From Deltaproteobacteria bacterium (GTDB lineage Bacteria; Myxococcota; JACPTQ01), in assembly GCA_016192705.1 (NCBI GenBank), contig JACPTQ010000013.1, positions 77,101 through 113,872 of the forward strand: 36,772 nucleotides of DNA, given 5' to 3'. Shown piece by piece: positions 16,122 through 24,130 of this stretch. A program made the position numbers and the translations under genes. Numbering within the stretch: position 1 is the first letter of the stretch; every line of letters begins with the position of its first letter. Below the pieces are notes generated by a model. It had not been told where the DNA came from and did not search any database. It worked only from the letters and a program-made list of their open reading frames with translations.

Positions 16122-17587
16122 CCCGTGCGACCCTCTCGAAAATAGTTCAAGAGCCCCGGCAACCGACGCTGCCAATACGCCCAATCGTGCTGTGCCCCCG
16201 ATTCCTCGATGTGTTTGACCTCGTAACCCTTCCCAACAAGCTTCGTGTTGATATCGCGGTTCTCGGCGCAATTGTCGCCCGGGCATCCGTGGTCCAGATA
16301 AAAGCGCACGCCAACCTTGGGGTCCTCGCCCGCACGCGTGATGAGCGCGTCGTCCGCCCAAAAAAACGACCCCGACTGCGAACCGACGTAGCCCCAAACT
16401 GTCGGCGATTGGAAGGCGAGGTACGCGGCGATGAGTCCACCCAGCGACGCCCCCGCGAGTCCACGATCACTCGGATCGCGGCAAACGCGAAAGCGCGCTT
16501 CGATCGCGGGGCGCAGCTCATCCTTCAAGAACGTGCCATACGCGTCGCCTTTGGCGCCGGTCGTCCCGAACGTGTACTCGGCCATTCGCACGTTTTGGTT
16601 CGGCAGCGCCACGAAGACGAGAACCGCGGACGACGCGGGATTCGACGCATACGCGGTGTCGGCGCTCGCGGCAAACGGCGAACGCGTAAGCGATTCGTTG
16701 CCGTCGTGAAAGTAAAGCGACGGGAGCGATGGGCACGCGGCGTTGTCGTACGTTGCGGGGACGTAGATGTAGACGTCGCGCGCATTTGAAAGCGTTGTGG
16801 ACGGGAATCCGCGCCACGCGACAAGACGGCCTTTTGCGGCGTCCCAGTTTTCGGGTCGCGCAACGGCGTTGAATTCACCAACCGTGTAATGGTTCATGCC
16901 GTCCCACGCGACGTTTTGCGCGAGGCGGTCTTCGAGCCATGCGCTCGTGTCATCGACGATTTTGTATTCGTGCGGCGCGCTTCGCGTGAGCGTCGTTTCG
17001 ACGAACCACAAATCGGTCGCGCCAAGCCGCTGCATCGCGAGCGTCGGCGTCCAGTTGGTCCACGCGCCCGCGACCGAATAAGTTCGCCCAGCGCGTCCTC
17101 TATAGATGAAGGCGACACGGTCCGAAGCGTCATCGATAAGCGGCGTTCCGCCCCGCGTTTTTACGTCGTTAATAAAGGTGGTGACGTGCGCCTCTCGCGA
17201 CGGCGCGTCCGATGCGGCGGCAACGGCGGCCTTGAGCGGCGCGAGGAGTGAGAACGGCGCGCGCTTGGTGTCTGGGGATCGCCCGCACGACACGGGCCCG
17301 GGACCCGCGTCTAAAGTGGCACCGGCGTCTCGTGTGGTTCCGCCGTCGATGGGGCTACCGGCGTCGCTCGCGGTGGGCGTCCCAGCGTCCGCTTGCGCGG
17401 ATGGTCCGGCGTCCGCAGGTGTTATAGGCGAACCGGAATCGGGCAATTCGGGGGCGCCGGCATCGACGGGCTCTCTAGGACCAGGCCCGGTGCTGCTGCC
17501 CGGCGAATCGCCCGGACCGGCCGTGTTATCGGCTCCACACGAAATAACGGCGACGACCACCAGAAGTAAACCAAGTTGTGTTTTCAT
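16112..17587 (-). CDS. Esterase-like lipoprotein (Fes/esterase D type alpha/beta hydrolase)
   Basis: A 491-residue surface or periplasmic lipoprotein: signal peptide with lipobox VISC (Cys17), then a ~80-residue linker of Asp-Ala-Gly/Pro repeats (DAGAPELPDSG, DAGTPTASDAG), typical of myxobacterial exported proteins. A beta-sandwich resembling CBM48/Early-set domains follows (~165-235: VAFIYRGRAGRTYSVAGAWTN). The hydrolase domain is of the enterochelin esterase/antigen 85 kind, with LYFHDGNE, nucleophile motif GASLGG and the His motif ESGAQHDWAYW near the end. Ser, Asp and His positions look intact. ATG start at 17587. Its operon mates are SuhB and a small lipoprotein. Substrate unknown; a carbohydrate ester is possible given the CBM48-like part. 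Confidence 0.8.
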   Translation of the reverse strand: MKTQLGLLLVVVAVISCGADNTAGPGDSPGSSTGPGPREPVDAGAPELPDSGSPITPADAGPSAQADAGTPTASDAGSPIDGGTTRDAGATLDAGPGPVSCGRSPDTKRAPFSLLAPLKAAVAAASDAPSREAHVTTFINDVKTRGGTPLIDDASDRVAFIYRGRAGRTYSVAGAWTNWTPTLAMQRLGATDLWFVETTLTRSAPHEYKIVDDTSAWLEDRLAQNVAWDGMNHYTVGEFNAVARPENWDAAKGRLVAWRGFPSTTLSNARDVYIYVPATYDNAACPSLPSLYFHDGNESLTRSPFAASADTAYASNPASSAVLVFVALPNQNVRMAEYTFGTTGAKGDAYGTFLKDELRPAIEARFRVCRDPSDRGLAGASLGGLIAAYLAFQSPTVWGYVGSQSGSFFWADDALITRAGEDPKVGVRFYLDHGCPGDNCAENRDINTKLVGKGYEVKHIEESGAQHDWAYWQRRLPGLLNYFREGRTGCR

Positions 17588-17669
17588 GGGCCGAACAACA
17601 TAACGATTTTGTGCAAAAATGTCGAGCGTGACGCCGCGTGAAGGGTTCCGGTGGAAGGAGGGTTACGTC

Positions 17670-18065
17670 GTGGGCTTAAAAGCGAGAATCGTTGTGGCTG
17701 TGGGTTTGCTGTGGGCGCTGGTTCTTGTGGGGTGCGGAACGGTGTTCCAGGGCGTGAAACAAGGGGTCGTCGTGAACTCCGAGCCAAGCGGGGCGCGGGT
17801 GTTTGTCGACGGCAATGAAGTCGGGCGGACGCCGGCCGTCGTTTTTCTTCGACGCAAAACCGACCACCGCGTCGACTTAAGACTCGACGGCTATCGCGAC
17901 CACGCTTTCACCTTTCGGAGCGCGCCGACGACGTGGGTGATGGTTGCGAACGTGATTGCGTTTGCGACTATTTTTCCGTTCGTCGTTGATGGTCTAAACG
18001 GCGCGTGGAACTCGTTCGACGAAGAGGTCGTTAAGGTAACGCTCGACCCGCTTCAAAAACGTTAG
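17670..18065 (+). CDS. PEGA-domain lipoprotein
   Basis: A 131-residue lipoprotein. GTG 17670 is chosen because GGAAGGAGGG (17653-17662) is a strong ribosome site at proper spacing and the resulting protein starts directly with a signal peptide. The frame also has an ATG at 17619, which would add 17 polar residues. The lipobox is LVGC (Cys22). A PEGA domain follows (VVVNSEPSGARVFVDGNEVGRTPAVVF, cut here as VNSEPSGARVFVDG and GRTPAVV), then a hydrophobic segment (VMVANVIAFATIFPFVVDGL). This resembles small surface lipoproteins with a PEGA fold. Function unknown. Its TAG stop overlaps the convergent gene's stop by 4 bp. Confidence 0.78.
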   Translation: MGLKARIVVAVGLLWALVLVGCGTVFQGVKQGVVVNSEPSGARVFVDGNEVGRTPAVVFLRRKTDHRVDLRLDGYRDHAFTFRSAPTTWVMVANVIAFATIFPFVVDGLNGAWNSFDEEVVKVTLDPLQKR

Positions 18066-18898
18066 TCGAGACGCGGCGGAACTGAAAGATCCGCGGTCGC
18101 GGGTACTGCAACAGGGGTTTTGGGTCGCAAGCCCGCGAGGCGCCGCGTTTTCGAAACCACTTGGTCGGCGAGGCGTTTCGTCGCGCCCTTAAGGAGGCTG
18201 GCTTCCATGTCGCGGCGCTTCTTGTCGTTGTTCCAGATGTTGACGTCGGTCACTCTGTGCACGCGCTCGAACACCGTGAAGAGGAGGCTTCCCGTTCGCG
18301 CGTCGTAAAGCGTCGCTTCGAGGACGCCGGCCATTTCGAGCGTGTTCGTGGGTGCGATGAGCGCGCCAATGATCGTCGGCGTGAGCCACGCCCAGGCGTT
18401 TGTGAGCGAGCGATTCACGAAGCGTTGACGATAAAGGAGAAGGTATTCCGAGCGGTAGCGCGCGGCGAGCTCGCGAAGTCCGCCGAGACCGCGGTCTGCG
18501 GGCCAGTCGGTCGAAACTTCGGTTGCCGCTTTGAAGAGCCCACCGGCGTCTTCGAGGGCGCGCGAAAGCTCGGCGGGGATTTCGACGAGCGGCGCTTCGC
18601 CCTTTATTTCGTATCCCGACGCGACGGCAACGACACCGAGGCGGGCCCCTTCGGCGAGGTAGACGGGCGCGTCGAGGATTTTCTTGAGGTTCTCCTCAGA
18701 GATGCCGCCAACCGTGTCGCGCGTGAAGTGATTGTCGCGGAGCAGCGTTCTCGTGGGAGCCGCACGTACGAGGCTGAGGGGCCGAAGCTCCGCGCGGAGC
18801 CCGCCCGCTGATGCGCATGATGCGAGCGGGACCACGACGCATAAGGTGACGAGCGCGGCTCCGGACGGTCGTGAAATCTTAGAAATTGGTTGGCGCAT
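18062..18898 (-). CDS. Lipoprotein of unknown function
   Basis: A 278-residue lipoprotein. The ATG at 18898 is preceded by AGGAGG (plus-strand CCTCCT at ~18906-18911) and gives a clean signal peptide with lipobox LASC (Cys28). The frame is open further upstream to 19354, but that part is basic, lacks a domain and overlaps the divergent sigma gene. The mature protein has mixed alpha/beta segments: VYLAEGARLGVVAVASGYEI, then LAARYRSEYLLLYRQRFVN, and LEATLYDARTGSLLFTVFE. The last is like the NAD/lipid-binding style strands of CsgG-like lipoproteins, but I do not recognise the family. It is divergent from the ECF module. Confidence 0.65.
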   Translation of the reverse strand: MRQPISKISRPSGAALVTLCVVVPLASCASAGGLRAELRPLSLVRAAPTRTLLRDNHFTRDTVGGISEENLKKILDAPVYLAEGARLGVVAVASGYEIKGEAPLVEIPAELSRALEDAGGLFKAATEVSTDWPADRGLGGLRELAARYRSEYLLLYRQRFVNRSLTNAWAWLTPTIIGALIAPTNTLEMAGVLEATLYDARTGSLLFTVFERVHRVTDVNIWNNDKKRRDMEASLLKGATKRLADQVVSKTRRLAGLRPKTPVAVPATADLSVPPRLD

Positions 18899-19063
18899 TT
18901 CTGGTCCTCCTGTGTTTTCGCCTTTTACACAGATAGAACGCGGATCGCGGGGCGGGCTTACACCGCGGCCGATATGTAAGTTGTGACTCGGTCGCGCGTT
19001 ACCTCTATAGAGGAGGGATCGCTTGCATGGGCGCGTGCGCGGACATACGGTTCGGCGGGCGGA
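18899..19063. promoter_or_regulatory. Divergent promoter region of the lipoprotein and ECF sigma genes
   Basis: A 165-bp region between divergent genes. It contains a perfect 12-bp palindrome CCTCTATAGAGG (~19003-19014), merging into GAGGAGGGA. The palindrome could bind a dimeric regulator, but similar CTATAG strings occur at ~12165 and ~17100, so chance is possible. No clear sigma-70 promoter is seen. ECF modules are usually self-regulated, which makes this region the expected control site. Confidence 0.3.
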
Positions 19064-19657
19064 ATGGGACGGCGATTCAACGAACCGGAGTGGCTCGCGC
19101 GCGAACGGGCGCTTATCGATGGCGCGCGTGGAGGGAGTCGTAACGCGATGGCGGCGCTGTACACGGCGTTTGCGGGCACGCTGTACGCTGAGGTTTTGAT
19201 GCCAAGGCTCGGTGGCGACGCCGCGGCCGCTGAGGACGCACTCGCCGAGACATTTCGCGAGGTGTTTGCGCGGATAGGCGATTGGCGTGACGAGGGGAAG
19301 AGCCTTTGGAGTTTTGCGGCGCGCGTGGCGCTGACGAAGGCGATCGACGTGCATCGGGCGCGAAGCCGCGAGGGGAGGGCGCTTGCGAACTACGCGCGGC
19401 TTGTGGCGCCGCTAGTTCCAGAGCCCGAGAACCCCGGCGAGACTATCGCGCGAGAAGCAGATGGGGCGCGAATTCGCGCGCGTGTGGCGATGGTGCTCGA
19501 CCAGATTCATGAGCGGTATCGGCGGGCGATCGAACTTCGGTTTTTCGAGGAGCGGTCGCGCGAAGCGTGCGCCGAGGCGTTGGGCGTGACGGTCGCGACG
19601 TTTGATGTTGTGCTTTTGCGCGCGGTGAGGGCGTTTCGGAAGGGATGGGAGTCTTGA
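19064..19657 (+). CDS. ECF-type RNA polymerase sigma factor (divergent)
   Basis: A 197-residue sigma factor. Region 2 is at ~12-100: LIDGARGGSRNAMAALYTAF, then AAAEDALAETFREVFARIGDWRDEGKSLWSFAARVALTKAIDVHR (described here in parts). Region 4 is at ~140-190 (RYRRAIELRFFEERSREACAEALGVTVATFDVVLLRAVRAFRKGW), with a helix-turn-helix. ATG 19064 gives a normal N-terminal length. A GTG at 18983 in frame would add 27 poorly conserved residues. It is followed 1 bp later by a membrane protein gene expected to be its anti-sigma factor. The four genes 19064-21018 are packed without gaps and form one regulatory unit. Confidence 0.8.
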   Translation: MGRRFNEPEWLARERALIDGARGGSRNAMAALYTAFAGTLYAEVLMPRLGGDAAAAEDALAETFREVFARIGDWRDEGKSLWSFAARVALTKAIDVHRARSREGRALANYARLVAPLVPEPENPGETIAREADGARIRARVAMVLDQIHERYRRAIELRFFEERSREACAEALGVTVATFDVVLLRAVRAFRKGWES

Positions 19658-19658
19658 C

Positions 19659-20195
19659 GTGAATCGATCCGATGATTGGAATCGTCCGGCGGATGACGAG
19701 GAGCGCGCGGCGGCGGAGCGGCTCGCGAAGGCGCTCGATGGGCGAGCCGTTGAGAGCGCGGGAATCGAGGCGGAGCTTGAGGTTGCGGCGCTTGTGCGGG
19801 CAGCTGCGATGAGCGCTGAACTTACGCGAGAACGTTCCGACGCCGTGTGGGCTCGGATCGCGGAAGGTGACGCGGTGGCAGGTGCGGGACCGGGAGCGGG
19901 TGTGCGAGCGGTGGTGGCGACACGCGTGCGGGCTCCGGTCGCCCGACGTCGTGGCGTGCATCGATGGCTTTGGGGGGCGGCGGGAGCGGCGGCGACAGCC
20001 GCGGTGGTCATGTTGGTCACGTCGGTCACGACCGATCGCGGCACGAAACTGCCGCCGCCTAACGTCTCGCTCGTTAAGGCACAGGCACAGGCCGCCAGCC
20101 GAGGCGCGGGGATTTCACCGCTTGGACGCGAAATGCGCGTTTATCGTGAGCGGATGCTGGTGGCGATTTCGGCGACCGCTGAGGAGCCACGATGA
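19659..20195 (+). CDS. Putative membrane-anchored anti-sigma factor
   Basis: A 178-residue protein with a soluble N-terminal half (~1-95, acidic and helical: ADDEERAAAERLAKALDG, ELTRERSDAVWARIAEG), one membrane helix (WLWGAAGAAATAAVVMLVTSV, ~108-128) and a short periplasmic tail. Size, topology and place right after an ECF sigma gene fit an anti-sigma factor. The zinc HxxxCxxC motif is absent, so it is not of the ZAS class. GTG start at 19659. Its stop overlaps the next ATG (20192-20195). Function is inferred mainly from context. Confidence 0.6.
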   Translation: MNRSDDWNRPADDEERAAAERLAKALDGRAVESAGIEAELEVAALVRAAAMSAELTRERSDAVWARIAEGDAVAGAGPGAGVRAVVATRVRAPVARRRGVHRWLWGAAGAAATAAVVMLVTSVTTDRGTKLPPPNVSLVKAQAQAASRGAGISPLGREMRVYRERMLVAISATAEEPR

Positions 20196-20677
20196 TCACG
20201 CGCCCGTTTTGTGCGGCTGTCCTTGGCACCCTCGTCGCGTTCAGCTGCGCGTCAGGGCCCCGGTCGCGCGAGGCTGCGGCGTGGTTGCGCGATGCGGTGC
20301 GCGCTCATCGGGCGGCGGATGAAGCGCTCGCGCGCCGCGATCGTGAGGCAGCGTATGCGACGCTCGTTGGCCTTGTCGGCACGGCAGAACGGTTCGCGAC
20401 GGAGCGGGGAGACAAGCGCGCTGTGTTAATGGACGCCTACTTCCGTCTCGCTGAAATGGCCCTTGCTGCGAAGAATGCTCCGGCGGCACTTCTGTGGTCG
20501 AGCCGCGGGCTAAAGCTCGGCGCGGCGAACGACGTCTTCTCGGCGAATCTGTTGATCGCAAAGGGCCATGCGGCGGTCGCGCTGGGAGATGACGCGCTCG
20601 CCTCGGAGTCGTTTCATCGCGCACTCGTCATCAATGACGCGCTGCTGGCCGTTGCGCTCGCGGAGCCCGCGCAATGA
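20192..20677 (+). CDS. TPR-like lipoprotein of the ECF module
   Basis: A 161-residue protein with a signal peptide ending in AFSC (Cys19, a loose lipobox). Two or three helical hairpins of the TPR type follow: VLMDAYFRLAEMALAAKNAPAALLWSSRGL and FSANLLIAKGHAAVALGDDALASESFHRAL (given here by their edges). It is linked by ATGA overlaps to genes on both sides. Probably sits on the outer or inner membrane facing the periplasm, where it could sense or transmit the signal to the anti-sigma factor. That role is inference. No named family recognised. Confidence 0.6.
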   Translation: MITRPFCAAVLGTLVAFSCASGPRSREAAAWLRDAVRAHRAADEALARRDREAAYATLVGLVGTAERFATERGDKRAVLMDAYFRLAEMALAAKNAPAALLWSSRGLKLGAANDVFSANLLIAKGHAAVALGDDALASESFHRALVINDALLAVALAEPAQ

Positions 20678-21018
20678 GGATTTCCCGGTGTGGGTTGATC
20701 GTCGTGGCGCTCGCGTGTGGCACGGCGCCCCATCGCATCGAGCCAACGCATCCGCCACCTGCGCACGAAACCGCGCCGCTGCTGGTTGAAATGGACCGCT
20801 CGGAGCGTGCGCTCAATGATGTCACGGCGGTCGCTGCGCGCATCGACTGTAAACAAGCTTGCGATTTGGCGTCATCAATCTGCGCGCTTGCCGAAAAAAT
20901 CTGCGACATCGCGGCTCGAAATCCGCGTTCGAGCGAGGCAAGGGACCGCTGCGATGATGGACGTGCCCGTTGCCGTCGCGCGCGCGAGCGTGTGGCGATG
21001 CGATGTCGGTGCGGGTGA
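20674..21018 (+). CDS. Small Cys-rich exported protein of the ECF module
   Basis: A 114-residue protein. The N-terminus (ISRCGLIVVALACGTAP) is a lipoprotein-like signal with Cys15. After a Pro/His linker comes a helical region with regularly spaced cysteines: CKQACDLASSICALAEKIC (spacings 3, 6, 6), then CDDGRARC (6) and CRC at the end. The x6 spacing places Cys one per two helix turns, so they line one helix face and could form disulfides in a helical hairpin or bind metal or oxidant. ATGA overlap with the previous gene. Not recognised as a named family. A redox or envelope-stress sensing role is possible but unproven. Confidence 0.55.
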   Translation: MRISRCGLIVVALACGTAPHRIEPTHPPPAHETAPLLVEMDRSERALNDVTAVAARIDCKQACDLASSICALAEKICDIAARNPRSSEARDRCDDGRARCRRARERVAMRCRCG

Positions 21019-21031
21019 AGTCGAAGCCGGG

Positions 21032-21571
21032 TTACCGCGCACGGATGCCGAAGCGCCAGCCAAACGCGAGGGCGACGAGCCAGTATCCTTCGTTCGGCTG
21101 GCTCGTGAAGCGGACGTCGTAGCCGATGCCGCCGTGGAGCGCGATGAAATACGACGTGACCCTCCGGATGGCGTCGGGGAGTTTTCCGATGTCGAAGGCA
21201 ACCCCGGCCTCGAGAAACGGTCCAAACAACCCAATCGAAAAACGGCCGTCGGTCGCGCCTATTTGAAGCGCCGTAATCCCCGCACGAGCGAACGGCGAGA
21301 CGCCGGGACCGGTCCCACGAACACAAATCCCGGCGCCCACCCCAAGCTCCTGGACATCGCCGCCCACGCGAAGTCGCAACATTCCGTCCGGCATCAGGTT
21401 CGGGTTGGTGCCGCCGCCCATTTGATATTGCGCCTGCCCGCTTGCGCGTCCGGCAAACTTTGTCAAATTGTCGGTAAAGCCGGCGCCGATTTGCGCATAT
21501 CCGCCGCAGCCAATACCGACGGTCGCCGCGAGGAACACAAGTCCCGCAATGATGCTTTTAGCGATGCCCAC
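21032..21571 (-). CDS. Putative outer membrane beta-barrel protein
   Basis: A protein of ~179 residues from GTG 21571. The frame is open to a GTG at 21667, but the signal-like segment IAKSIIAGLVFLAATVGIGCGG starts only after the inner GTG. The mature part is Gly- and aromatic-rich with alternating strands (FTDNLTKFAGRASGQAQYQMGGG, LRLRVGGDVQELGVGAG, FSIGLFGPFLEAGVAFDIG, GYWLVALAFGWRFGIRAR as separate pieces), the pattern of an 8-stranded barrel. A Cys in IGCGG is not a canonical lipobox. Function unknown. It ends 13 bp from the convergent Cys-rich gene. Confidence 0.55.
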   Translation of the reverse strand: MGIAKSIIAGLVFLAATVGIGCGGYAQIGAGFTDNLTKFAGRASGQAQYQMGGGTNPNLMPDGMLRLRVGGDVQELGVGAGICVRGTGPGVSPFARAGITALQIGATDGRFSIGLFGPFLEAGVAFDIGKLPDAIRRVTSYFIALHGGIGYDVRFTSQPNEGYWLVALAFGWRFGIRAR

Positions 21572-21648
21572 GATGCGCTCGTAACGCGTTCGTCGTCGAA
21601 CTTCAACGAGTTCTAGAAACGCGGGTATTTTGGGTGCGGGTATTTCGA

Positions 21649-21678
21649 TTGACAGGTTGGGGCACACCCGTGTAAATT
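21649..21678 (+). promoter_or_regulatory. Sigma-70-type promoter for the UPF0158 gene
   Basis: TTGACA (21649-21654) is followed after 18 bp by TAAATT (21673-21678), with TG just before the -10. Transcription would start near 21685 and give a ~60-base leader before ATG 21746. The -35 is a perfect consensus and the -10 matches 4 of 6. Confidence 0.6.
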
Positions 21679-21745
21679 ACCAACACTTTATTTTCGTCTG
21701 GGTGAATGAAGTAGATGACGAAAAAGTCGCGGAAGTGAGGGTGTG

Positions 21746-22507
21746 ATGAAGAAGTTGAAAATCGCATGGGCTGACCTCGAGAGCGCATTTGAGAACAACG
21801 CCCCCGATGTCCATTCGTATCTCAATCTCCAAACGGGCGATGTCGTGACGGTCGCGGAGACGACGCAAGGTACGCCCGACTTTCAGGACCGGCTCGACAT
21901 GAATGCGCCGCTTGCGCCGGTTCGGCCGTTTTCGTCGCGCGAGCAGTACAGGTGGTTGCAGGGCTTCATTACCAGCGTCGAGGAGCCAGCACTCCGCGCG
22001 AAGTTGGGCGGGGCGATTGATGGCCCGGGTGCGTTTCGTCGGTTCAAGAGCATGCTGCTTGAGTTCCCGAACGAACGGTCGCGGTGGTTCGACTTTCGAA
22101 ATCAATGCGCGCACGACCGGATCGAGGAGTGGCTGAAGAGTCTTGGTGTTGAGCCGGTCGATGTTGCGCCATGGAGACTGCCAGCCGGCGAGAAGCCCGC
22201 GGAGGCCGTGGTTGAGAGCGTCGGTGCGAATGGGGAGGCGTCGAAGGAATCGACGAGCCCGGCGCCGCGGAGCCCGATTTCGTCGAGCGTGGCGGCGACG
22301 GAGGCGACGGCGAACGCACGGCCGGTTGAGCTTGCGCAGTTTATTTCGAATTGGCTGGATCGCTGGGCCCCTGCGGGAATCGCGGCCACGAACGTAGCCG
22401 TGGTCGAGGACTTCGCGCGCGCGATCACCGACTTTTTGGCTGGCAAGCCGGAGTCGCTCGGGACGTATGGCTACACAGAATCTCGCGCCGCCAAGCCTCT
22501 TCTTTAG
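21746..22507 (+). CDS. UPF0158 family protein with extra C-terminal region
   Basis: A 253-residue protein. The N-terminal ~140 residues fit UPF0158: WADLESAFENNAPDVHSYLNL, TGDVVTV, then RWLQGFITSVEEPALRAKL, a central GAFRRFK, and RSRWFDFRNQCAHDRIEEWL. The family is of unknown function and usually ~150 residues. Here a Ser/Ala/Pro/Glu-rich linker (~165-195) is followed by a second small helical part (ARPVELAQFISNWLDRWAPAG, AVVEDFARAITDFLAG), which is an addition. ATG at 21746 (a GTG lies directly before it) has GTGAGGG upstream. It converges with the TonB-like gene, 59 bp apart. Confidence 0.75.
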   Translation: MKKLKIAWADLESAFENNAPDVHSYLNLQTGDVVTVAETTQGTPDFQDRLDMNAPLAPVRPFSSREQYRWLQGFITSVEEPALRAKLGGAIDGPGAFRRFKSMLLEFPNERSRWFDFRNQCAHDRIEEWLKSLGVEPVDVAPWRLPAGEKPAEAVVESVGANGEASKESTSPAPRSPISSSVAATEATANARPVELAQFISNWLDRWAPAGIAATNVAVVEDFARAITDFLAGKPESLGTYGYTESRAAKPLL

Positions 22508-22566
22508 AATCGCTCAAATATCGGATTCGATCTTGGCGCCCCCGACGTCTTTGCGGTTCTCTTTTC

Positions 22567-24084
22567 TTAGTTGTTGTATCGGAAAATGCGAAACTGCGGG
22601 CGGCTTGAAATCTCGAAGTAGAAACCAAACAGAAAGGCGACATGCCCTTTCGGGTCGCGGAGCCCCATCGGTGGATTGGGAAACGGCTGCGCGTCTTTGA
22701 ACGCCTGAATCGCCTCGCCGTCGAGGAAATCGACGCCGCACGTTTGGTGGACCCGCAAGTCCTTTAGCTCGCCGCCTCCGCTGAGCGTCACATGAAGCAC
22801 GGTGTAGCGGTCCTTGACGCCGTAAATGTTGCCGTTGGGGTCGCGCCGCAAATAGGCGCCGGCCGGCTTCCAATGTTGCGCGACGCCGCGCTTCACGCGG
22901 TTAAAAAACGTCGCGTACTTCCAGCTTCGCGAATTCAGCATGTCGCGATCGCCTTCGTCGACGCCCTTTAAGTAGTCGTTGACTGGGCCTCCCGCGATGC
23001 TTCGCAACGTTTCACGCGACGGCATGAGATCTTTGAGGTCGCGGCGCCCGGTGCCGTCTTGCCCTTCGTCTCCCGTCGCTTCGCGAGCATCCTCTTTCGC
23101 GCGGCCCTCTTCGCGTCGGGCGCGGCTCGGCGCGCCCTTTTCGGTCGCGGAATCGTCGAACCGCGGAACGGTCCCTGAGGGATCGAGTTGGAGCTTTCGA
23201 TCGAGAAGGGAATACCGCCGTCGTTCGGGCGCGTTACGTTCAGCTGGCTCGAACGCCTTTTTCTCGTCGACCTTTTCGCGCCCATCCGTCTTCGGGCCCG
23301 GCTTACCCGCGAGCGCCATCTTTTTCTCGACCGGTGGGCGCGCGCGAACCGGTGGCGCCGACTCAACCGACATCGGCATTGGCGACGGCGGCAGTTTTCG
23401 GTTTCGCGATTTCATCTCCTTCGCGACACTTGAATCGTACTCACTCACGTACTTCGACTTTTCGGGGCGCCGCTCCTCAAGGGGCCGCGGCAACTCAACG
23501 ACCTGTCCATCCGGCTTCGTGTCGTCCTTTTTCTCATCGGGTTTTTTGACGTCGACAAGTTTCACCGGCGGCTCGCGCGGATCCGCTTTCTTCGCGATCG
23601 TTACATCGAGCGGCTTGACGGGTTGCATCGCGGCGTTCGATGCAACGCGCGGCCGATCGACGCGGCTCGGGCGCGACGGCGCGCGAACAATGAGCGATGT
23701 CTTTGGCGCCCCAACGACCACGACGAAACGGTCGCGTTTTCCATTCGTCCAATCGACGACCATGTCGGTGACGATCCGCGCGCGCGCCTCGATTTCGACG
23801 CGCCCATTGACGACGCGCGCTTCAAGCGAACGCGTGTCTTTAAGAACGCGAACGTTCGCCGGCGTCAGGGGTGATTCGATCGCCTTTGTTTCGCCGACCG
23901 CGATTCGAATCGCCTTAACCGGGCCCGGCACGAGCCCGCGCGCGATGAGGAGCGCCGCTAAGATAATGAGCGCGGCGAGCAGCACAAACGGCTGCATCTC
24001 GGCGAACCCCGTTCGACGCGTTCCGCGAAAGTCGGTTGCGCGACGAAACGGATGTGGCCTCGCGTTTGGTATCTCGCGCCTCAT
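22567..24084 (-). CDS. TonB-like protein with pilus/secretin N-terminal-like domain
   Basis: A 505-residue inner membrane protein. A basic N-terminus and one membrane helix (~31-50, FVLLAALIILAALLIARGLV) precede a small beta domain (~55-120: IRIAVGETKAIESPLTPANVRVLKD, described in part) that resembles the N-terminal domain of pilus/T2SS secretins (pil_N). A long Lys/Pro/Glu-rich periplasm-spanning region follows (~125-360), then KYVSEYDSSVAKE. The C-terminus is TonB-like (~395-505: RSWKYATFFNRVKRGVAQHW, TVLHVTLSGGGELKDLRV, FPNPPMGLRDPKG). This C-terminal form is common in Myxococcota. It would transmit energy or contact outer membrane partners. No exbB/exbD genes are adjacent. Confidence 0.75.
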   Translation of the reverse strand: MRREIPNARPHPFRRATDFRGTRRTGFAEMQPFVLLAALIILAALLIARGLVPGPVKAIRIAVGETKAIESPLTPANVRVLKDTRSLEARVVNGRVEIEARARIVTDMVVDWTNGKRDRFVVVVGAPKTSLIVRAPSRPSRVDRPRVASNAAMQPVKPLDVTIAKKADPREPPVKLVDVKKPDEKKDDTKPDGQVVELPRPLEERRPEKSKYVSEYDSSVAKEMKSRNRKLPPSPMPMSVESAPPVRARPPVEKKMALAGKPGPKTDGREKVDEKKAFEPAERNAPERRRYSLLDRKLQLDPSGTVPRFDDSATEKGAPSRARREEGRAKEDAREATGDEGQDGTGRRDLKDLMPSRETLRSIAGGPVNDYLKGVDEGDRDMLNSRSWKYATFFNRVKRGVAQHWKPAGAYLRRDPNGNIYGVKDRYTVLHVTLSGGGELKDLRVHQTCGVDFLDGEAIQAFKDAQPFPNPPMGLRDPKGHVAFLFGFYFEISSRPQFRIFRYNN

Positions 24085-24130
24085 ACGCTTCTATGATCAG
24101 GGTGCGCAAGGCGTCCGTCAAGCGGGGCAG

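Noticed and set aside
16398-17587. Asp-Ala-Gly repeats in the esterase as a functional repeat domain
   Set aside because: Such DAG/Pro-rich linkers are common low-complexity spacers after lipobox Cys in myxobacterial exported proteins.
12160-19014. Recurring CTATAG strings (near 12165, 17100 and 19003) as a shared operator
   Set aside because: Only the copy near 19003 is a full palindrome. The others lie in or at the ends of coding regions, so a common regulator is not supported.
18899-19354. N-terminal extension of the minus-strand lipoprotein frame up to 19354
   Set aside because: The extension is basic and domain-free and overlaps the divergent sigma gene. The ATG at 18898 has a good ribosome site and signal peptide.
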